41,055 bases of DNA from an uncultured Pelagibacteraceae bacterium. Its GTDB lineage: Bacteria; Pseudomonadota; Alphaproteobacteria; Pelagibacterales; Pelagibacteraceae. Every line of letters starts with the position of its first letter. The stretch's first letter is position 1. Both the position numbers and the translations under genes were made by a program. This document shows, piece by piece, positions 1 through 8,983 of this stretch. The stretch is from the NCBI GenBank assembly GCA_902559605.1, contig CACEIC010000001.1:1-41055 (forward strand), in the 5' to 3' direction. The notes below the pieces were generated by a model, which did not search any database, was not told where the DNA came from, and was given only the letters and a program-made list of their open reading frames with translations.

Positions 1-452
1 ATAACTTTAAAATCTTTAGGTAATTTAATTACCTCATCTCCATGGCTCATCCATACATTGGTGGATTTTCTTGAAAAGAAATTTTCGGTTAAAGCGCTTT
101 TTTTTAATTTTGTAACTTTTGCTAACCCAAATTCTCTTGATTTTGCTCGTTTTACTTTACCTCCTAATTCTTTAGAGATTATCTGGTGGCCAAAACAAAT
201 ACCTAAAATTGGAATATTTAAACTTAATATACTTCTATTGAATTTAACTTTTTTATTTTGATAAACATTTAAGGGACCACCTGATAAAATGATACCTTTC
301 ACATTTTTTTCATTTTTGTAGTTTTTAAGTTTGTTGTGACTTATAATTTCACAAAAAACATTTAATTCTCTTACTTTTCTTGCAATTAATTGTGTAAACT
401 GAGACCCAAAATCGATTATTAAAATTTTATCTAGATTATTTTCAAGACGCAT
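1..452 (-). CDS. guaA: GMP synthase (glutamine-hydrolysing), N-terminal part, cut by window edge
   Basis: GuaA makes GMP from XMP with glutamine as nitrogen donor, the last step of guanine nucleotide synthesis in the cytosol. Only the first 150 residues are present; the rest lies beyond base 1. They form the start of the class I glutamine amidotransferase domain: an N-terminal [20 protein letters not shown] strand/helix, the oxyanion-region motif LSGGP, and GICFGHQ containing the nucleophilic cysteine. The motif WMSHGD is also present. The catalytic His/Glu pair and the ATP-pyrophosphatase domain are outside the window. The start at 452 overlaps the end of the upstream TPR gene by 11 bases, so the gene is probably translated from the same message. 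guaB lies one gene upstream, so both GMP-branch enzymes share an operon. The family call is secure. Confidence 0.95.
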   Translation of the reverse strand, partial: MRLENNLDKILIIDFGSQFTQLIARKVRELNVFCEIISHNKLKNYKNEKNVKGIILSGGPLNVYQNKKVKFNRSILSLNIPILGICFGHQIISKELGGKVKRAKSREFGLAKVTKLKKSALTENFFSRKSTNVWMSHGDEVIKLPKDFKV

Positions 453-876
453 CTTTTTTTTCAAACTCTTTTAGGCGTTTGTTAATAGATGCGATTTTAT
501 CACAAAGGTTCGAGCATATTTTCTTAAAATCTTCTCTAAGATCCTCTGCTTTAGAAAAATTAGATCTTTCTAACTCAATATCTATTAATAGATACATTGC
601 CTCTTCGTTGTTTGGCTCGAGTAGTAAGACTGTATTTATATTTTTTTCTAGTTCTGTTTTATTTTCTTCGTTTTTAAATATTTTTGCTAAATATAGATAT
701 GACTTTGAGTCTTTGGGATTGTATACAATATTTCTTTGAAATAAAAATTTTGAATCTTCATATTTTTCGTTTTCAAAAAGACTTTTTGCTTCATCAAAAA
801 AATTAACTTTCTCCGCACTAACATTAAAAATTAAATTAAAAAGTAAAATTATTGCTAAGGTAATTTTTTTTATCAT
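442..876 (-). CDS. Small exported TPR-repeat protein
   Basis: This is a 144-residue protein of unknown exact function. Residues 1 to about 21 form a classical signal peptide (two lysines, a hydrophobic stretch, then NVSAEK), so it is probably periplasmic. The rest is helical and fits two to three tetratricopeptide-like repeats: a repeat around [18 protein letters not shown], another around [20 protein letters not shown], and a third with [20 protein letters not shown]. The tail is charged and lysine-rich. TPR proteins act as protein-binding scaffolds. It is wedged between guaB and guaA, with a 4-base ATGA overlap with guaB and an 11-base overlap with guaA. This shows co-transcription but gives no obvious link to purine synthesis. 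Confidence 0.8.
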   Translation of the reverse strand: MIKKITLAIILLFNLIFNVSAEKVNFFDEAKSLFENEKYEDSKFLFQRNIVYNPKDSKSYLYLAKIFKNEENKTELEKNINTVLLLEPNNEEAMYLLIDIELERSNFSKAEDLREDFKKICSNLCDKIASINKRLKEFEKKDAS

Positions 877-1937
877 CTTTTTATTTCGTCTATGTTATGT
901 ACCATACTTTCATAAAAACCTGCTTTAGTAATTTTGACAAATTTTGGTTTTTTTCTGAGATCTTTAATTCTTTTTGCACCTAAGTATCCCATTGATGATT
1001 TTAAACCCCCTACTAGTTGAAAGATTATTTTTTCAACTGTGCCTTTGTATTTGACAAAACCCTCAACTCCTTCAGCTACATATTTTGAAGTATCTTTTTG
1101 TTTTGATTGAAAATATCTATCTGCTGATCCTTTATTCATTGCTCCAATAGATCCCATGCCTCTAAAACTTTTAAATAATTTACCACCTCTTTTTATAATT
1201 CTACCTGGAGCCTGATCTGTTCCTGCAAATAATGATCCAATCATTACCGCATCTGCTCCTGCTGCAAGTGCTTTTGCAATATCACCAGAAAATTTGATAC
1301 CTCCATCAGCTATTAATGTTGTTTTACTTTTGCCCATACCTTTTTTTACATCTAAAATTGCACTTAACTGTGGAACTCCTATTCCCGCAACTAATCTTGT
1401 AGTGCATATAGATCCCGGTCCAATTCCAACTTTTAAAATATCTACTCCTTGCTTAATCAGAAATTTAGCCGCTTCTGCTGTAGCAATATTACCTGCACAT
1501 AAAGCTGTTTTAGTCGGTTTCATTTTTTTAATTTTTTTTATTATTTCAACTACTTTTTTTGTGTGACCATGAGCTGTATCAACAACAATTAAATCAATAT
1601 TTTCTTTTAAAACCTTTTGAGCTCTTATGTGTTCGTTTAAACTTGCACCAACAGCTGCACCAACTAACATTTTTTTTGATTTTACTTTTCTTATTTCTTT
1701 TATCTGATCATTTATTGATAAATTTCTATGTATAACACCTATTCCGCCACTTTTACCGATTGAAATAGCCATATTAGACTCTGTTACAGTATCCATTGCT
1801 GAGGTTAGAAGGGGTATAGAAATATTTAAGTGTTTTGATAATTTAACTTCCGTCTTTACTTCTGAAGGTAAAATTTCAGAATAATTTGGTGCTAAAGTTA
1901 CATCGTCGAAAGTAAGTGCTTCTTTGATAGGATCCAT
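873..1937 (-). CDS. guaB: IMP dehydrogenase lacking the CBS (Bateman) domain
   Basis: GuaB oxidises IMP to XMP with NAD+, the committed step of GMP synthesis. The protein has 354 residues, against about 480-500 for the usual enzyme. The barrel starts normally (LTFDDVTLAPNYSE; SAMDTVTE; GGIGVIHRN). At about residues 85-90 it passes directly from EIRKVKS to KKMLVGAAVG, the point where other IMPDHs carry two CBS motifs. Catalytic parts are present: GPGSICTTR with the active-site cysteine at about 178, the phosphate-binding ADGGI and GSLFAGTD segments, and the flap motif SADRYFQ with the Arg-Tyr pair. The enzyme should therefore be active but without CBS-mediated nucleotide regulation. The start at 1937 has AAGGAC just upstream. 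The stop overlaps the TPR gene as ATGA. GMP reductase is a less likely alternative because the flap Arg-Tyr and the context with guaA fit IMPDH. Confidence 0.93.
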   Translation of the reverse strand: MDPIKEALTFDDVTLAPNYSEILPSEVKTEVKLSKHLNISIPLLTSAMDTVTESNMAISIGKSGGIGVIHRNLSINDQIKEIRKVKSKKMLVGAAVGASLNEHIRAQKVLKENIDLIVVDTAHGHTKKVVEIIKKIKKMKPTKTALCAGNIATAEAAKFLIKQGVDILKVGIGPGSICTTRLVAGIGVPQLSAILDVKKGMGKSKTTLIADGGIKFSGDIAKALAAGADAVMIGSLFAGTDQAPGRIIKRGGKLFKSFRGMGSIGAMNKGSADRYFQSKQKDTSKYVAEGVEGFVKYKGTVEKIIFQLVGGLKSSMGYLGAKRIKDLRKKPKFVKITKAGFYESMVHNIDEIKR

Positions 1938-1974
1938 GTCCTTATATAAACGATTCTAAAAAAAATGAAAGTAT

Positions 1975-2586
1975 CTATCTTAAATTTTTGCAGATTAAGA
2001 AACTTTCTTTAGAGTCTTTTCTACTTGCTGGAGGCTTATAGACATTAAATTTTACAAAATTTTTTTTTGAAAATGCAATTATCTCATTAAATGAAGTTCC
2101 CATAAATAATTTTGAGACAAAATAGCCATTTGGCTTCATTATTTTTCTAGCGAAATCCAAAGCTTCTAAAACTAATTCTCCAGTTACCATAGAGTCTAGG
2201 TTTTTGTTTCCCGTAGTATTGACTGCCATATCTGAAATAATTAGGTCAATTTTTCCTCCAAAATAATTACTTATTTTATTTTGTTGCTCAGTATCCGTAA
2301 AATCTCCTTTTAAAATTTTTACATTCTTTATTTCTTCTATTTCTTTTAAATCTATTGCTAAATGCTTATTACATTTTAAATTATTTGATATATATTGAGA
2401 CCAGCTTCCAGGAGCAGCTCCAAGATCTATTACTGATATATTATTTTTTAAAAATTTAAATTTTTCGTTAATTTCTTTTAATTTATAAACGGCTCTTGAT
2501 CTATATCCTTCAACTTTTGATTGTCTAACATATATATCTCTTCTTTGCTTATTAATCCAATTTTTTGAGATTTTATTTTTTTTCAA
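1975..2586 (-). CDS. rlmE: 23S rRNA 2'-O-ribose uridine methyltransferase RlmE (FtsJ/RrmJ)
   Basis: RlmE methylates the 2'-OH of a uridine in the 23S rRNA A-loop during late 50S assembly, using S-adenosylmethionine. The 203-residue length is typical. Visible family signatures are the RNA-binding start with SRAVYKLKEI (first lysine of the K-D-K-E tetrad), SAM motif I as DLGAAPGSWSQY, the catalytic aspartate in ISDMAVN, and the second lysine in GYFVSKLF. The first codons overlap the end of the upstream glycosyltransferase gene by 4 bases (ATGA), so translation is probably coupled. guaB follows after 37 bases. The call is secure at family level. Confidence 0.93.
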   Translation of the reverse strand: MKKNKISKNWINKQRRDIYVRQSKVEGYRSRAVYKLKEINEKFKFLKNNISVIDLGAAPGSWSQYISNNLKCNKHLAIDLKEIEEIKNVKILKGDFTDTEQQNKISNYFGGKIDLIISDMAVNTTGNKNLDSMVTGELVLEALDFARKIMKPNGYFVSKLFMGTSFNEIIAFSKKNFVKFNVYKPPASRKDSKESFLICKNLR

Positions 2587-3497
2587 TTAGTTTTAAACCT
2601 TAAAGATTTTGAGGTTTTATTATTATCTAAAGTATTTAATTCTATCTCTAGATTTTTTTCGTTTCTCATATCTTTATCATTTACTTTAATACCACTAGCT
2701 AAATGTATAATTCCAATTTTATGATTTGGTAAAAAAGGTTCCACGAAAATTTTATTCTTTTCATCAAACTTTGGAAGTAAGTTGCTAGCTAACCAGTTGC
2801 AATTATGAGGAAGAAATTCAACATCTACATTATCAATATATACGCATATATTTATTGCTAGTTGCTCTGAACCAAATATTTGTCCATGACTAAGAGTAGT
2901 TTTTAAATTTTTTTGCCAAACATTCCAGCAGCTAGAGTCTTTTTCTAATGAGAAAACACCAATATTAATATGCGGAGCAAATGCTAACTTTCTTGCTTTA
3001 TTAATATCAATTTTAGATTTAATAGCATGTTTAAAATTTTGAGATTTTATAATGGCTAATTTTCCAAACAACCAATTAACGTTACTTAATATTCTATATC
3101 CAGGTGTCATTGTCTGGGTAATGCCTAGTTTACCATTATCACAAGCCTTAAAATATAAATCTATTGAGCTCCAATCTTGAACCCAAGCATCACAATCGAT
3201 CCACAGGTATTTTTTATAGTTTGGAAAATATTTTGGAAGAAACGCTCTTGATACCTGACTTTTTAGCCATTCTTTACCTTTTACTTTAGATTGTGGAACC
3301 TCAATATCCCATTCAGCTTTTTTGATCTCGTCTACTTTATTTTTTAGAAGAGCGGTTTGCTCATCTGTTAAACCCGCATCAAGTATACAAATAGCAACCT
3401 TTTCACTGTGATTGAATTGTTTAATAGAGTCTATTAATTCATTTAGCAATTCAAAGTAATTAGAATCTGCTAGAGAAATAATTACATTCTCTTTCAT
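2583..3497 (-). CDS. GT8-like glycosyltransferase
   Basis: This 304-residue cytosolic protein looks like a GT-A-fold sugar transferase. The N-terminus (NVIISLADSNYFELLNELID) matches the nucleotide-sugar binding start of GT8-type enzymes. A DxD metal-binding motif is present in YLWIDCDAWVQDW at about residues 98-110. A later segment with HLASGIK resembles the C-terminal histidine motif of GT8. No signal peptide or membrane helix is seen. Donor and acceptor cannot be inferred. It shares a TAATG junction with pssA and an ATGA overlap with rlmE, so it is expressed in the phospholipid/purine operon. A role in modifying a lipid or surface glycan is possible but is inference. Confidence 0.6.
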   Translation of the reverse strand: MKENVIISLADSNYFELLNELIDSIKQFNHSEKVAICILDAGLTDEQTALLKNKVDEIKKAEWDIEVPQSKVKGKEWLKSQVSRAFLPKYFPNYKKYLWIDCDAWVQDWSSIDLYFKACDNGKLGITQTMTPGYRILSNVNWLFGKLAIIKSQNFKHAIKSKIDINKARKLAFAPHINIGVFSLEKDSSCWNVWQKNLKTTLSHGQIFGSEQLAINICVYIDNVDVEFLPHNCNWLASNLLPKFDEKNKIFVEPFLPNHKIGIIHLASGIKVNDKDMRNEKNLEIELNTLDNNKTSKSLRFKTN

Positions 3498-4294
3498 TAC
3501 AAAATATCTTCGTGATGATCAACTCCATCATCTTTTTCTTTATTTTGTTTTTTAAAAAATAAGTAATGAATTGAACTTGCTGGAATCATTAATAAATAAA
3601 TAATTCCTGAAATTACAATTGTATTAAAGGTATATATTAGCAATAAACCAAAATATAAAATTATTCCAAATAAAAGAAATATTGAAGTACTTCTAGGAAC
3701 AACGATTCTTTTCAAAGAATATGTAGGAATTTTACTTATCAAAAGTACAGAAATAATAATGAATAAAGATGGAACAATAATATTTTTATTAATAGTTATA
3801 AACTGAACTTCGCTAAAACTATAAATTAATGGCATTAATACTAATACTCCTCCTGCTGGAGATGGAATACCTTCAAAAAAATTATCTCTCCATGAAGGTT
3901 CGCCTCCTGTTGAAACATTAAATCTTGCAAGTCTTAAGGCAACACAAACCACATATATTAAAGATATTAACCAACCAAATCTGCCGATATTATCTAGCGC
4001 CCAGAAATACATTATGAATGCTGGCGCAACTCCAAAACTAATTACATCCGTTAATGAGTCTAATTCTTTTCCAACTTTTGATGTGGCTTTAATTAATCTT
4101 GCAATTCTTCCGTCTAAACCATCAATGATTGCAGCAATTATAACTGCAATAACTGATAATTCAAATCTTCCATCAAATGCAAACTTAATTGAAGTTAAGC
4201 CAATACATACTCCAACCAAAGTCATAATATTCGGCAAAATAACTCTTGAATTTTTATTTGATACTAATCTTATATTCTTTTTTGGATTTTCCAT
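3497..4294 (-). CDS. pssA: CDP-diacylglycerol--serine O-phosphatidyltransferase
   Basis: PssA joins CDP-diacylglycerol and L-serine to give phosphatidylserine in the inner membrane, the first committed step to phosphatidylethanolamine. The 265-residue protein has the complete CDP-alcohol phosphotransferase signature at residues 58-83: D58-x2-D-G-x2-A-R66-x8-G75-x3-D79-x3-D83, starting DGLDGRIAR. It has about seven hydrophobic segments. The lysine/aspartate-rich tail (KEKDDGVDHHEDIL) is presumably cytosolic. It starts immediately after the psd stop, with zero-base spacing, so the two consecutive enzymes of PE synthesis are made together. The gene downstream begins inside its stop codon (TAATG). 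Confidence 0.94.
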   Translation of the reverse strand: MENPKKNIRLVSNKNSRVILPNIMTLVGVCIGLTSIKFAFDGRFELSVIAVIIAAIIDGLDGRIARLIKATSKVGKELDSLTDVISFGVAPAFIMYFWALDNIGRFGWLISLIYVVCVALRLARFNVSTGGEPSWRDNFFEGIPSPAGGVLVLMPLIYSFSEVQFITINKNIIVPSLFIIISVLLISKIPTYSLKRIVVPRSTSIFLLFGIILYFGLLLIYTFNTIVISGIIYLLMIPASSIHYLFFKKQNKEKDDGVDHHEDIL

Positions 4295-4942
4295 TTATCT
4301 TTTAGCTATCAATGTTTCTCCAGCAACTGCTCTTTGATTAACTTTTACTAATGGTTCATAGTTTTCAAAATATAAATCTGCTCTACTTCCAAATCTAATC
4401 ATTCCTATTCTAGATCCTTGATCAACATTTTCTTCAACTGAAGTATCGGTTACTATTCTCCGGGCAACCAGTCCTGCAATTTGGACTACAATTATATCTT
4501 CTCCGTGAGAATTTTTAATTTTATAATAATTTCTTTCATTATCTTCGCTAGCTTTATCAAGAGATGCATTAATGAATTTTCCAGGTTTGTATAAAATTTC
4601 TTCAATTTTTCCTGAACATGGAGATCTATTCACATGACAGTCAAATACATTCATAAATATACTTACTTTCTTAAATTTTTTATTTTCAAGGCCCAATTCT
4701 TTTGGTCCGTTTGTATCTAAAACTTGTAAAACCAATCCGTCAGCAGGACTTGTTAAATAGTTCTCATCATTTATTGGAATTCTTTCTGGATCTCTAAAAA
4801 AATAATAACACCAAATACTTAAAACCAATCCTATGAAACCTAAAAAACCATGAATGAAATATAAAATGATCGTTGCTACTACGAAAATTACTATAAATTT
4901 ATAGCCTTCGTTATGAATCTTTGGAAAAATTTTGTCTATCAT
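4295..4942 (-). CDS. psd: Phosphatidylserine decarboxylase proenzyme (short form)
   Basis: Psd decarboxylates phosphatidylserine to phosphatidylethanolamine at the inner membrane, acting on the product of the adjacent pssA. The 215-residue length fits the short Psd class. Two hydrophobic stretches near residues 17-47 anchor it. Conserved segments are FFRDPER, SPADGLV, FMNVFDCHVNRSP and, near the C-terminus, RFGSRADLY. There, Gly185-Ser186 is the expected self-cleavage site that yields the pyruvoyl cofactor on the small chain. It is first in the seven-gene minus-strand run, divergent from icd, so the operon promoter should lie in 4943-5016. Confidence 0.94.
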   Translation of the reverse strand: MIDKIFPKIHNEGYKFIVIFVVATIILYFIHGFLGFIGLVLSIWCYYFFRDPERIPINDENYLTSPADGLVLQVLDTNGPKELGLENKKFKKVSIFMNVFDCHVNRSPCSGKIEEILYKPGKFINASLDKASEDNERNYYKIKNSHGEDIIVVQIAGLVARRIVTDTSVEENVDQGSRIGMIRFGSRADLYFENYEPLVKVNQRAVAGETLIAKR

Positions 4943-5016
4943 AATCGTTCAATTGATAATTCTGGATTAATATGTATATAAAAAGTATAAATTCAATTAT
5001 TAAGATACATCAAAAA
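4943..5016. promoter_or_regulatory. Divergent promoter region psd (-) / icd (+)
   Basis: This 74-base gap separates two divergent transcription units, so both promoters must lie here or inside the first codons. On the plus strand TTGATA (4953-4958) and TATAAA (4977-4982) are 18 bases apart, a plausible sigma-70-type pair for icd with a start near 4989. That start would exclude the ATG at 4972 and support translation from 5017. No convincing minus-strand pair was picked out. AT-richness makes such matches weak evidence. Confidence 0.4.
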
Positions 5017-6231
5017 ATGAGCAAAATTAAGGTAAAAAATCCCATTGTCGAGTTAGATGGCGATGAAATGACAAGAGTAATTTGGGAATTCATAAAAAAC
5101 AAATTAATTCTACCTTATTTAGATTTAGGCATTGAATATTACGATCTAGGAATGAAAAGCAGGGATGATACAGATGACAAAATTACAATCGACTGTGCTA
5201 ATGCAATTAAGAAAAATGGAGTAGGCATCAAATGCGCAACTATTACTCCTGATGAAGCAAGAGTTGAAGAATTTAAATTAAAGAAAATGTGGAGATCTCC
5301 GAATGGAACAATAAGAAATATTATTGGAGGAACAGTATTTAGAGAACCAATAATTTGTAAAAATATTCCTAAACTTGTCCCATCTTGGACGGATCCATTA
5401 ATTATCGGAAGGCATGCTTTCGGTGATCAATATAGAGCTACAGATTTTTTAGTTCCTGGAAAAGGTAAATTAGAAGTTAAGTGGACATCGGAAGATGGAA
5501 ATGATGAAAAGAAATATGAAGTATTTAATTTCCCAGGACCAGGTATTGCTCTTTCAATGTATAATTTAGATAAATCAATAGAGGACTTTGCAAGATCATG
5601 TTTCAATTATGGCCTAATAAAAAAATGGCCTGTATATTTATCAACCAAGAATACCATACTAAAAATATATGACGGTAGATTTAAAGATATATTTCAAAAT
5701 ATTTTTGAAAAAGATTTTAAATCAGAATTTGAAAAAAATAACATAACTTATGAACATAGGTTAATCGATGATATGGTTGCTTGTGCTATGAAGTGGCACG
5801 GTAAATATATATGGGCTTGTAAAAACTACGATGGTGATGTTCAGTCAGATACTGTTGCTCAAGGTTATGGCTCATTAGGTTTAATGACAAGTGTTTTATT
5901 AGCACCTGATGGCAGAACAATGGAAGCAGAAGCGGCTCATGGTACTGTTACTCGACATTTTAGAATGCATCAGCAAGGTAAAGAAACATCAACCAATCCA
6001 ATTGCATCTATATTTGCGTGGACAAGAGGTTTGGCGCACAGAGGAAAGTTAGATAGCAATGATGAATTAATTAAATTTGCCAAAACACTTGAAGAGGTAT
6101 GTGTTGATTCAGTTGAGTCAGGATCAATGACCAAAGATTTGGCAATACTTATTGGTCCTTCTACAAAATATTTAACAACTAACCAGTTTTTAGATGTAAT
6201 TGATGGAAGTTTAAAACAAAAGTTAAATTAA
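5017..6231 (+). CDS. icd: NADP-dependent isocitrate dehydrogenase, eukaryote-like type
   Basis: Icd oxidatively decarboxylates isocitrate to 2-oxoglutarate in the TCA cycle and produces NADPH. The protein has 404 residues from the ATG at 5017. An in-frame ATG at 4972 would add 15 residues unlike the family and lies in the promoter region. The homodimeric eukaryote-like NADP family is clear from [13 protein letters not shown] at the start, [46 protein letters not shown], and the NADP-binding stretch [20 protein letters not shown] followed by [16 protein letters not shown]. The 3' end overlaps the convergent alaS by 9 bases, leaving no room for a separate terminator. Confidence 0.95.
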   Translation: MSKIKVKNPIVELDGDEMTRVIWEFIKNKLILPYLDLGIEYYDLGMKSRDDTDDKITIDCANAIKKNGVGIKCATITPDEARVEEFKLKKMWRSPNGTIRNIIGGTVFREPIICKNIPKLVPSWTDPLIIGRHAFGDQYRATDFLVPGKGKLEVKWTSEDGNDEKKYEVFNFPGPGIALSMYNLDKSIEDFARSCFNYGLIKKWPVYLSTKNTILKIYDGRFKDIFQNIFEKDFKSEFEKNNITYEHRLIDDMVACAMKWHGKYIWACKNYDGDVQSDTVAQGYGSLGLMTSVLLAPDGRTMEAEAAHGTVTRHFRMHQQGKETSTNPIASIFAWTRGLAHRGKLDSNDELIKFAKTLEEVCVDSVESGSMTKDLAILIGPSTKYLTTNQFLDVIDGSLKQKLN

Positions 6232-8886
6232 GGTTTTTAGTTTTTCTAAAGCTTCGTCGATTTTATTTGAATCTTGCCCTCCAGCCTGTGCAAAATCTTT
6301 ACGACCTCCACCGCCCTTTCCACCAATAATTTCAGATCCTAGTTTTGCAAATTTAACTGCATCGTATTTATTTGTTAAATTTTCTGTTACACCTACAGCA
6401 AGACCAACTTTCTCATCCTTATTTGCAAATACTACTACTATTCCTTCACCCAATTCTTTTTTACCTGCATCAACAAGTTTTCTTAGGTCTTTTGGTGATA
6501 AATCTTGAATTTTTTGTAATCTAACTTGAGTGCCATTTATATTTTCATCTTTAATTATGTTTTTTGTTTTATCAGCTAAAACTGATTGAACATTTAATTG
6601 TTCTAATTGTTTATTAAGGTCTTTAATTAATCCTTTCGTATCTTTATTGTCTAGATTTGGTTTTCCACCTAATTTAATAATTTGAGCAGACACCTCTTTA
6701 ATACTGTCTTCATCCTTTTGTGCAGAAAGGTTTGACATTTTTTCCTTATTTTTTAAGAATATTTCTAGTTGTTTGTCCCTTAAAGCTTCAACCCTTCTAA
6801 CTCCAGCAGCTATTGAGGATTGGCTAATAGTTTTAAATTTTCCAATATCACCTGTATTTTTTACATGTGTTCCACCACATAATTCTGTTGAAAAATAAGA
6901 GTTATTTTCCGCTCCCATAGAAACTACTCTCACTTCTTCTCCATATTTTTCACCAAAAAAAGCTAAAGCACCTTTTTCAATGGCAGCTTTTGGTGTCATA
7001 ATTCTTGTAGTTACATCAGTTTTGTTTTGTACGTATTCATTAACTAATTTATCGATAATTGTTAATTCATCCTCTGTAATTGGTTTCATGTGACTAAAAT
7101 CAAATCTTAGTCTATCAGGCGCAACTAAAGATCCTTTTTGCATAACGTGTTTTCCCAATGTTCTTCTCAAAGACTCGTGTAATAAATGAGTTGCAGAATG
7201 ATAAGCCTTAAGATTGTTACGTCTTTCAATATCTATTTTCATTTCTACAACATCTTTAATCTTAATCTCACCAGATTTTAGAATTCCATGATGTATAAAT
7301 AGATCTCCAAGTTTTTTTTGAGTATCTGTAACCTCAAATACTGAATTACCAGATACAATTGTTCCTTGATCTCCAACTTGTCCACCAGACTCTCCATAAA
7401 AAGGGGTTTGATTAGTAATAATTATCCCTTCCTCACTATTTGAAATATTTTGTGCTTCTTTATTATTTTTAATTATCGATAACACCACTCCTTCTGATTG
7501 GTTAAACTCATATCCAAGAAACTCTGTAGGTCCTATTTTATCTTTTATACCAAACCAGATTTCTTCTTCAGAGGCATCTCCAGAACCTTTCCAATTTTGT
7601 TTTGCAAGCTCTTTACTCTTTTTCATTAGCTCATCAAATTTATTTTGATCAACGGTCAAAGATTTATTTTTTAAAATATCTTCAGTTAAGTCTAACGGGA
7701 AACCATAAGTATCATATAATTTAAATGCTACTTCACCTGGTAAAATTTTTTTTATTTTTGAAATTTCGTCATTCAAAATTTTAATTCCTCTATCAAGCAA
7801 TACTAAGAATTTTTCTTCTTCCATTTTTAAAGTTTCTTTAATTAAAGTTTCCGATCTTTCCAATTCAGGATAGTTTCCTTTCATCTCATCTTTCAATGTT
7901 TCAAATATTTTATTGAAGACTGGTTCTTTAGAGCCTAACAAATGAGAATGTCTCATTCCTCTTCTCATTATTCTTCTAAGAACATAACCTCTACCTTCAT
8001 TTGAAGGTAATACTCCTTCTGCAAGAAGAAATGAGCTAGCTCTTAAGTGATCTGCAATAACTCTAAAGCTTGATAAATTATTTTCATCTTGTTTAACTTT
8101 CGTAAATTCAGAAATCGAACTAATTAATTTTTTAAAATGGTCTGTTTCATAATTATCATGTGTACCCTGAAGTAATGCTGCAATTCTTTCTAAACCCATT
8201 CCAGTATCTACTGAAGGTTTTGGAAGATTAATTCTCTTATCTTTTGAGACTTGCTCAAATTGCATAAAGACCAAATTCCATATCTCAATATATCTATCGC
8301 CATCTTCATCTTTGGTTCCAGGTAAACCACCTTCTAAATGATCTCCATGATCATAAAATATCTCTGAACAAGGTCCGCAAGGGCCCGTTTCGCCCATTGA
8401 CCAAAAGTTGTCTGAAGTTGCTATTCTAATAATTCTATCATCGCTAAAACCCGCTATTTTCTTCCAAAAATTAAAGGCTTCATCGTCTTCATGAAATACT
8501 GTTACATATAATCTATCTTTATTTAATCCAAAATCCTTAGTAATTAGATTCCAAGCAAGTTCAATTCCTCTTTCCTTGAAATAATCTCCGAAAGAAAAAT
8601 TTCCAAGCATTTCAAAAAATGTATGGTGTCTTGGAGTATAACCAACGTTTTCAAGATCGTTATGTTTACCTCCTGCCCTTACACATTTTTGAGAAGTGGT
8701 AGCTCTTTGATAATCTCTTTTTTCTAATCCTGTAAAAACATTTTTAAACTGGACCATGCCTGAATTTGCAAACATTAGTGTTGGATCATTATTTGGAACC
8801 AAATTGCTAGACTCAACTATCTTGTGATCATTTTTTTCGAAATAATCTAAAAAAGTTGATCTGATCTCGTTTAATGTTTTTGCCAT
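6223..8886 (-). CDS. alaS: Alanine--tRNA ligase
   Basis: AlaS charges tRNA-Ala and edits mis-acylated Ser/Gly-tRNA. All domains are present in 887 residues. The class II catalytic core holds [13 protein letters not shown] and [18 protein letters not shown], then a tRNA-recognition helical part. The editing domain has the zinc motif [11 protein letters not shown] and the downstream C-x3-H in TELCGGTHV. The C-terminal DHHA1-like oligomerisation domain ends in [16 protein letters not shown]. Length and motifs are normal. It lies downstream of recA but is separated from it by a strong hairpin terminator, so it probably has its own promoter or depends on read-through. It overlaps icd tail to tail. 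Confidence 0.97.
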   Translation of the reverse strand: MAKTLNEIRSTFLDYFEKNDHKIVESSNLVPNNDPTLMFANSGMVQFKNVFTGLEKRDYQRATTSQKCVRAGGKHNDLENVGYTPRHHTFFEMLGNFSFGDYFKERGIELAWNLITKDFGLNKDRLYVTVFHEDDEAFNFWKKIAGFSDDRIIRIATSDNFWSMGETGPCGPCSEIFYDHGDHLEGGLPGTKDEDGDRYIEIWNLVFMQFEQVSKDKRINLPKPSVDTGMGLERIAALLQGTHDNYETDHFKKLISSISEFTKVKQDENNLSSFRVIADHLRASSFLLAEGVLPSNEGRGYVLRRIMRRGMRHSHLLGSKEPVFNKIFETLKDEMKGNYPELERSETLIKETLKMEEEKFLVLLDRGIKILNDEISKIKKILPGEVAFKLYDTYGFPLDLTEDILKNKSLTVDQNKFDELMKKSKELAKQNWKGSGDASEEEIWFGIKDKIGPTEFLGYEFNQSEGVVLSIIKNNKEAQNISNSEEGIIITNQTPFYGESGGQVGDQGTIVSGNSVFEVTDTQKKLGDLFIHHGILKSGEIKIKDVVEMKIDIERRNNLKAYHSATHLLHESLRRTLGKHVMQKGSLVAPDRLRFDFSHMKPITEDELTIIDKLVNEYVQNKTDVTTRIMTPKAAIEKGALAFFGEKYGEEVRVVSMGAENNSYFSTELCGGTHVKNTGDIGKFKTISQSSIAAGVRRVEALRDKQLEIFLKNKEKMSNLSAQKDEDSIKEVSAQIIKLGGKPNLDNKDTKGLIKDLNKQLEQLNVQSVLADKTKNIIKDENINGTQVRLQKIQDLSPKDLRKLVDAGKKELGEGIVVVFANKDEKVGLAVGVTENLTNKYDAVKFAKLGSEIIGGKGGGGRKDFAQAGGQDSNKIDEALEKLKTLI

Positions 8887-8935
8887 ATTTTGTTAAAATA
8901 CAGCTTTTTCTATTGATGTCTACACCTCTAAAGGG

Positions 8936-8964
8936 AAAAAAGGCGCCCTTTCGAGCGCCTTTTT
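8936..8964 (-). terminator. Rho-independent terminator after recA
   Basis: The arm 8937-8946 pairs perfectly with 8955-8964 (10 base pairs, core GGCGC/GCGCC) around an 8-base loop, and is flanked by A/T runs on both sides. Read on the minus strand it lies 20 bases after the recA stop and ends in a U run, a standard intrinsic terminator. The A/T runs on both flanks mean it could also work on plus-strand transcripts. Confidence 0.85.
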
Positions 8965-8983
8965 AATAACTAAAAGTTATCTG

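Noticed and set aside
4972..5016. Upstream in-frame ATG extending icd by 15 residues
   Set aside because: It lies within the likely promoter, upstream of the predicted transcript start, and the extra residues do not resemble the family N-terminus. The ATG at 5017 begins the conserved sequence.
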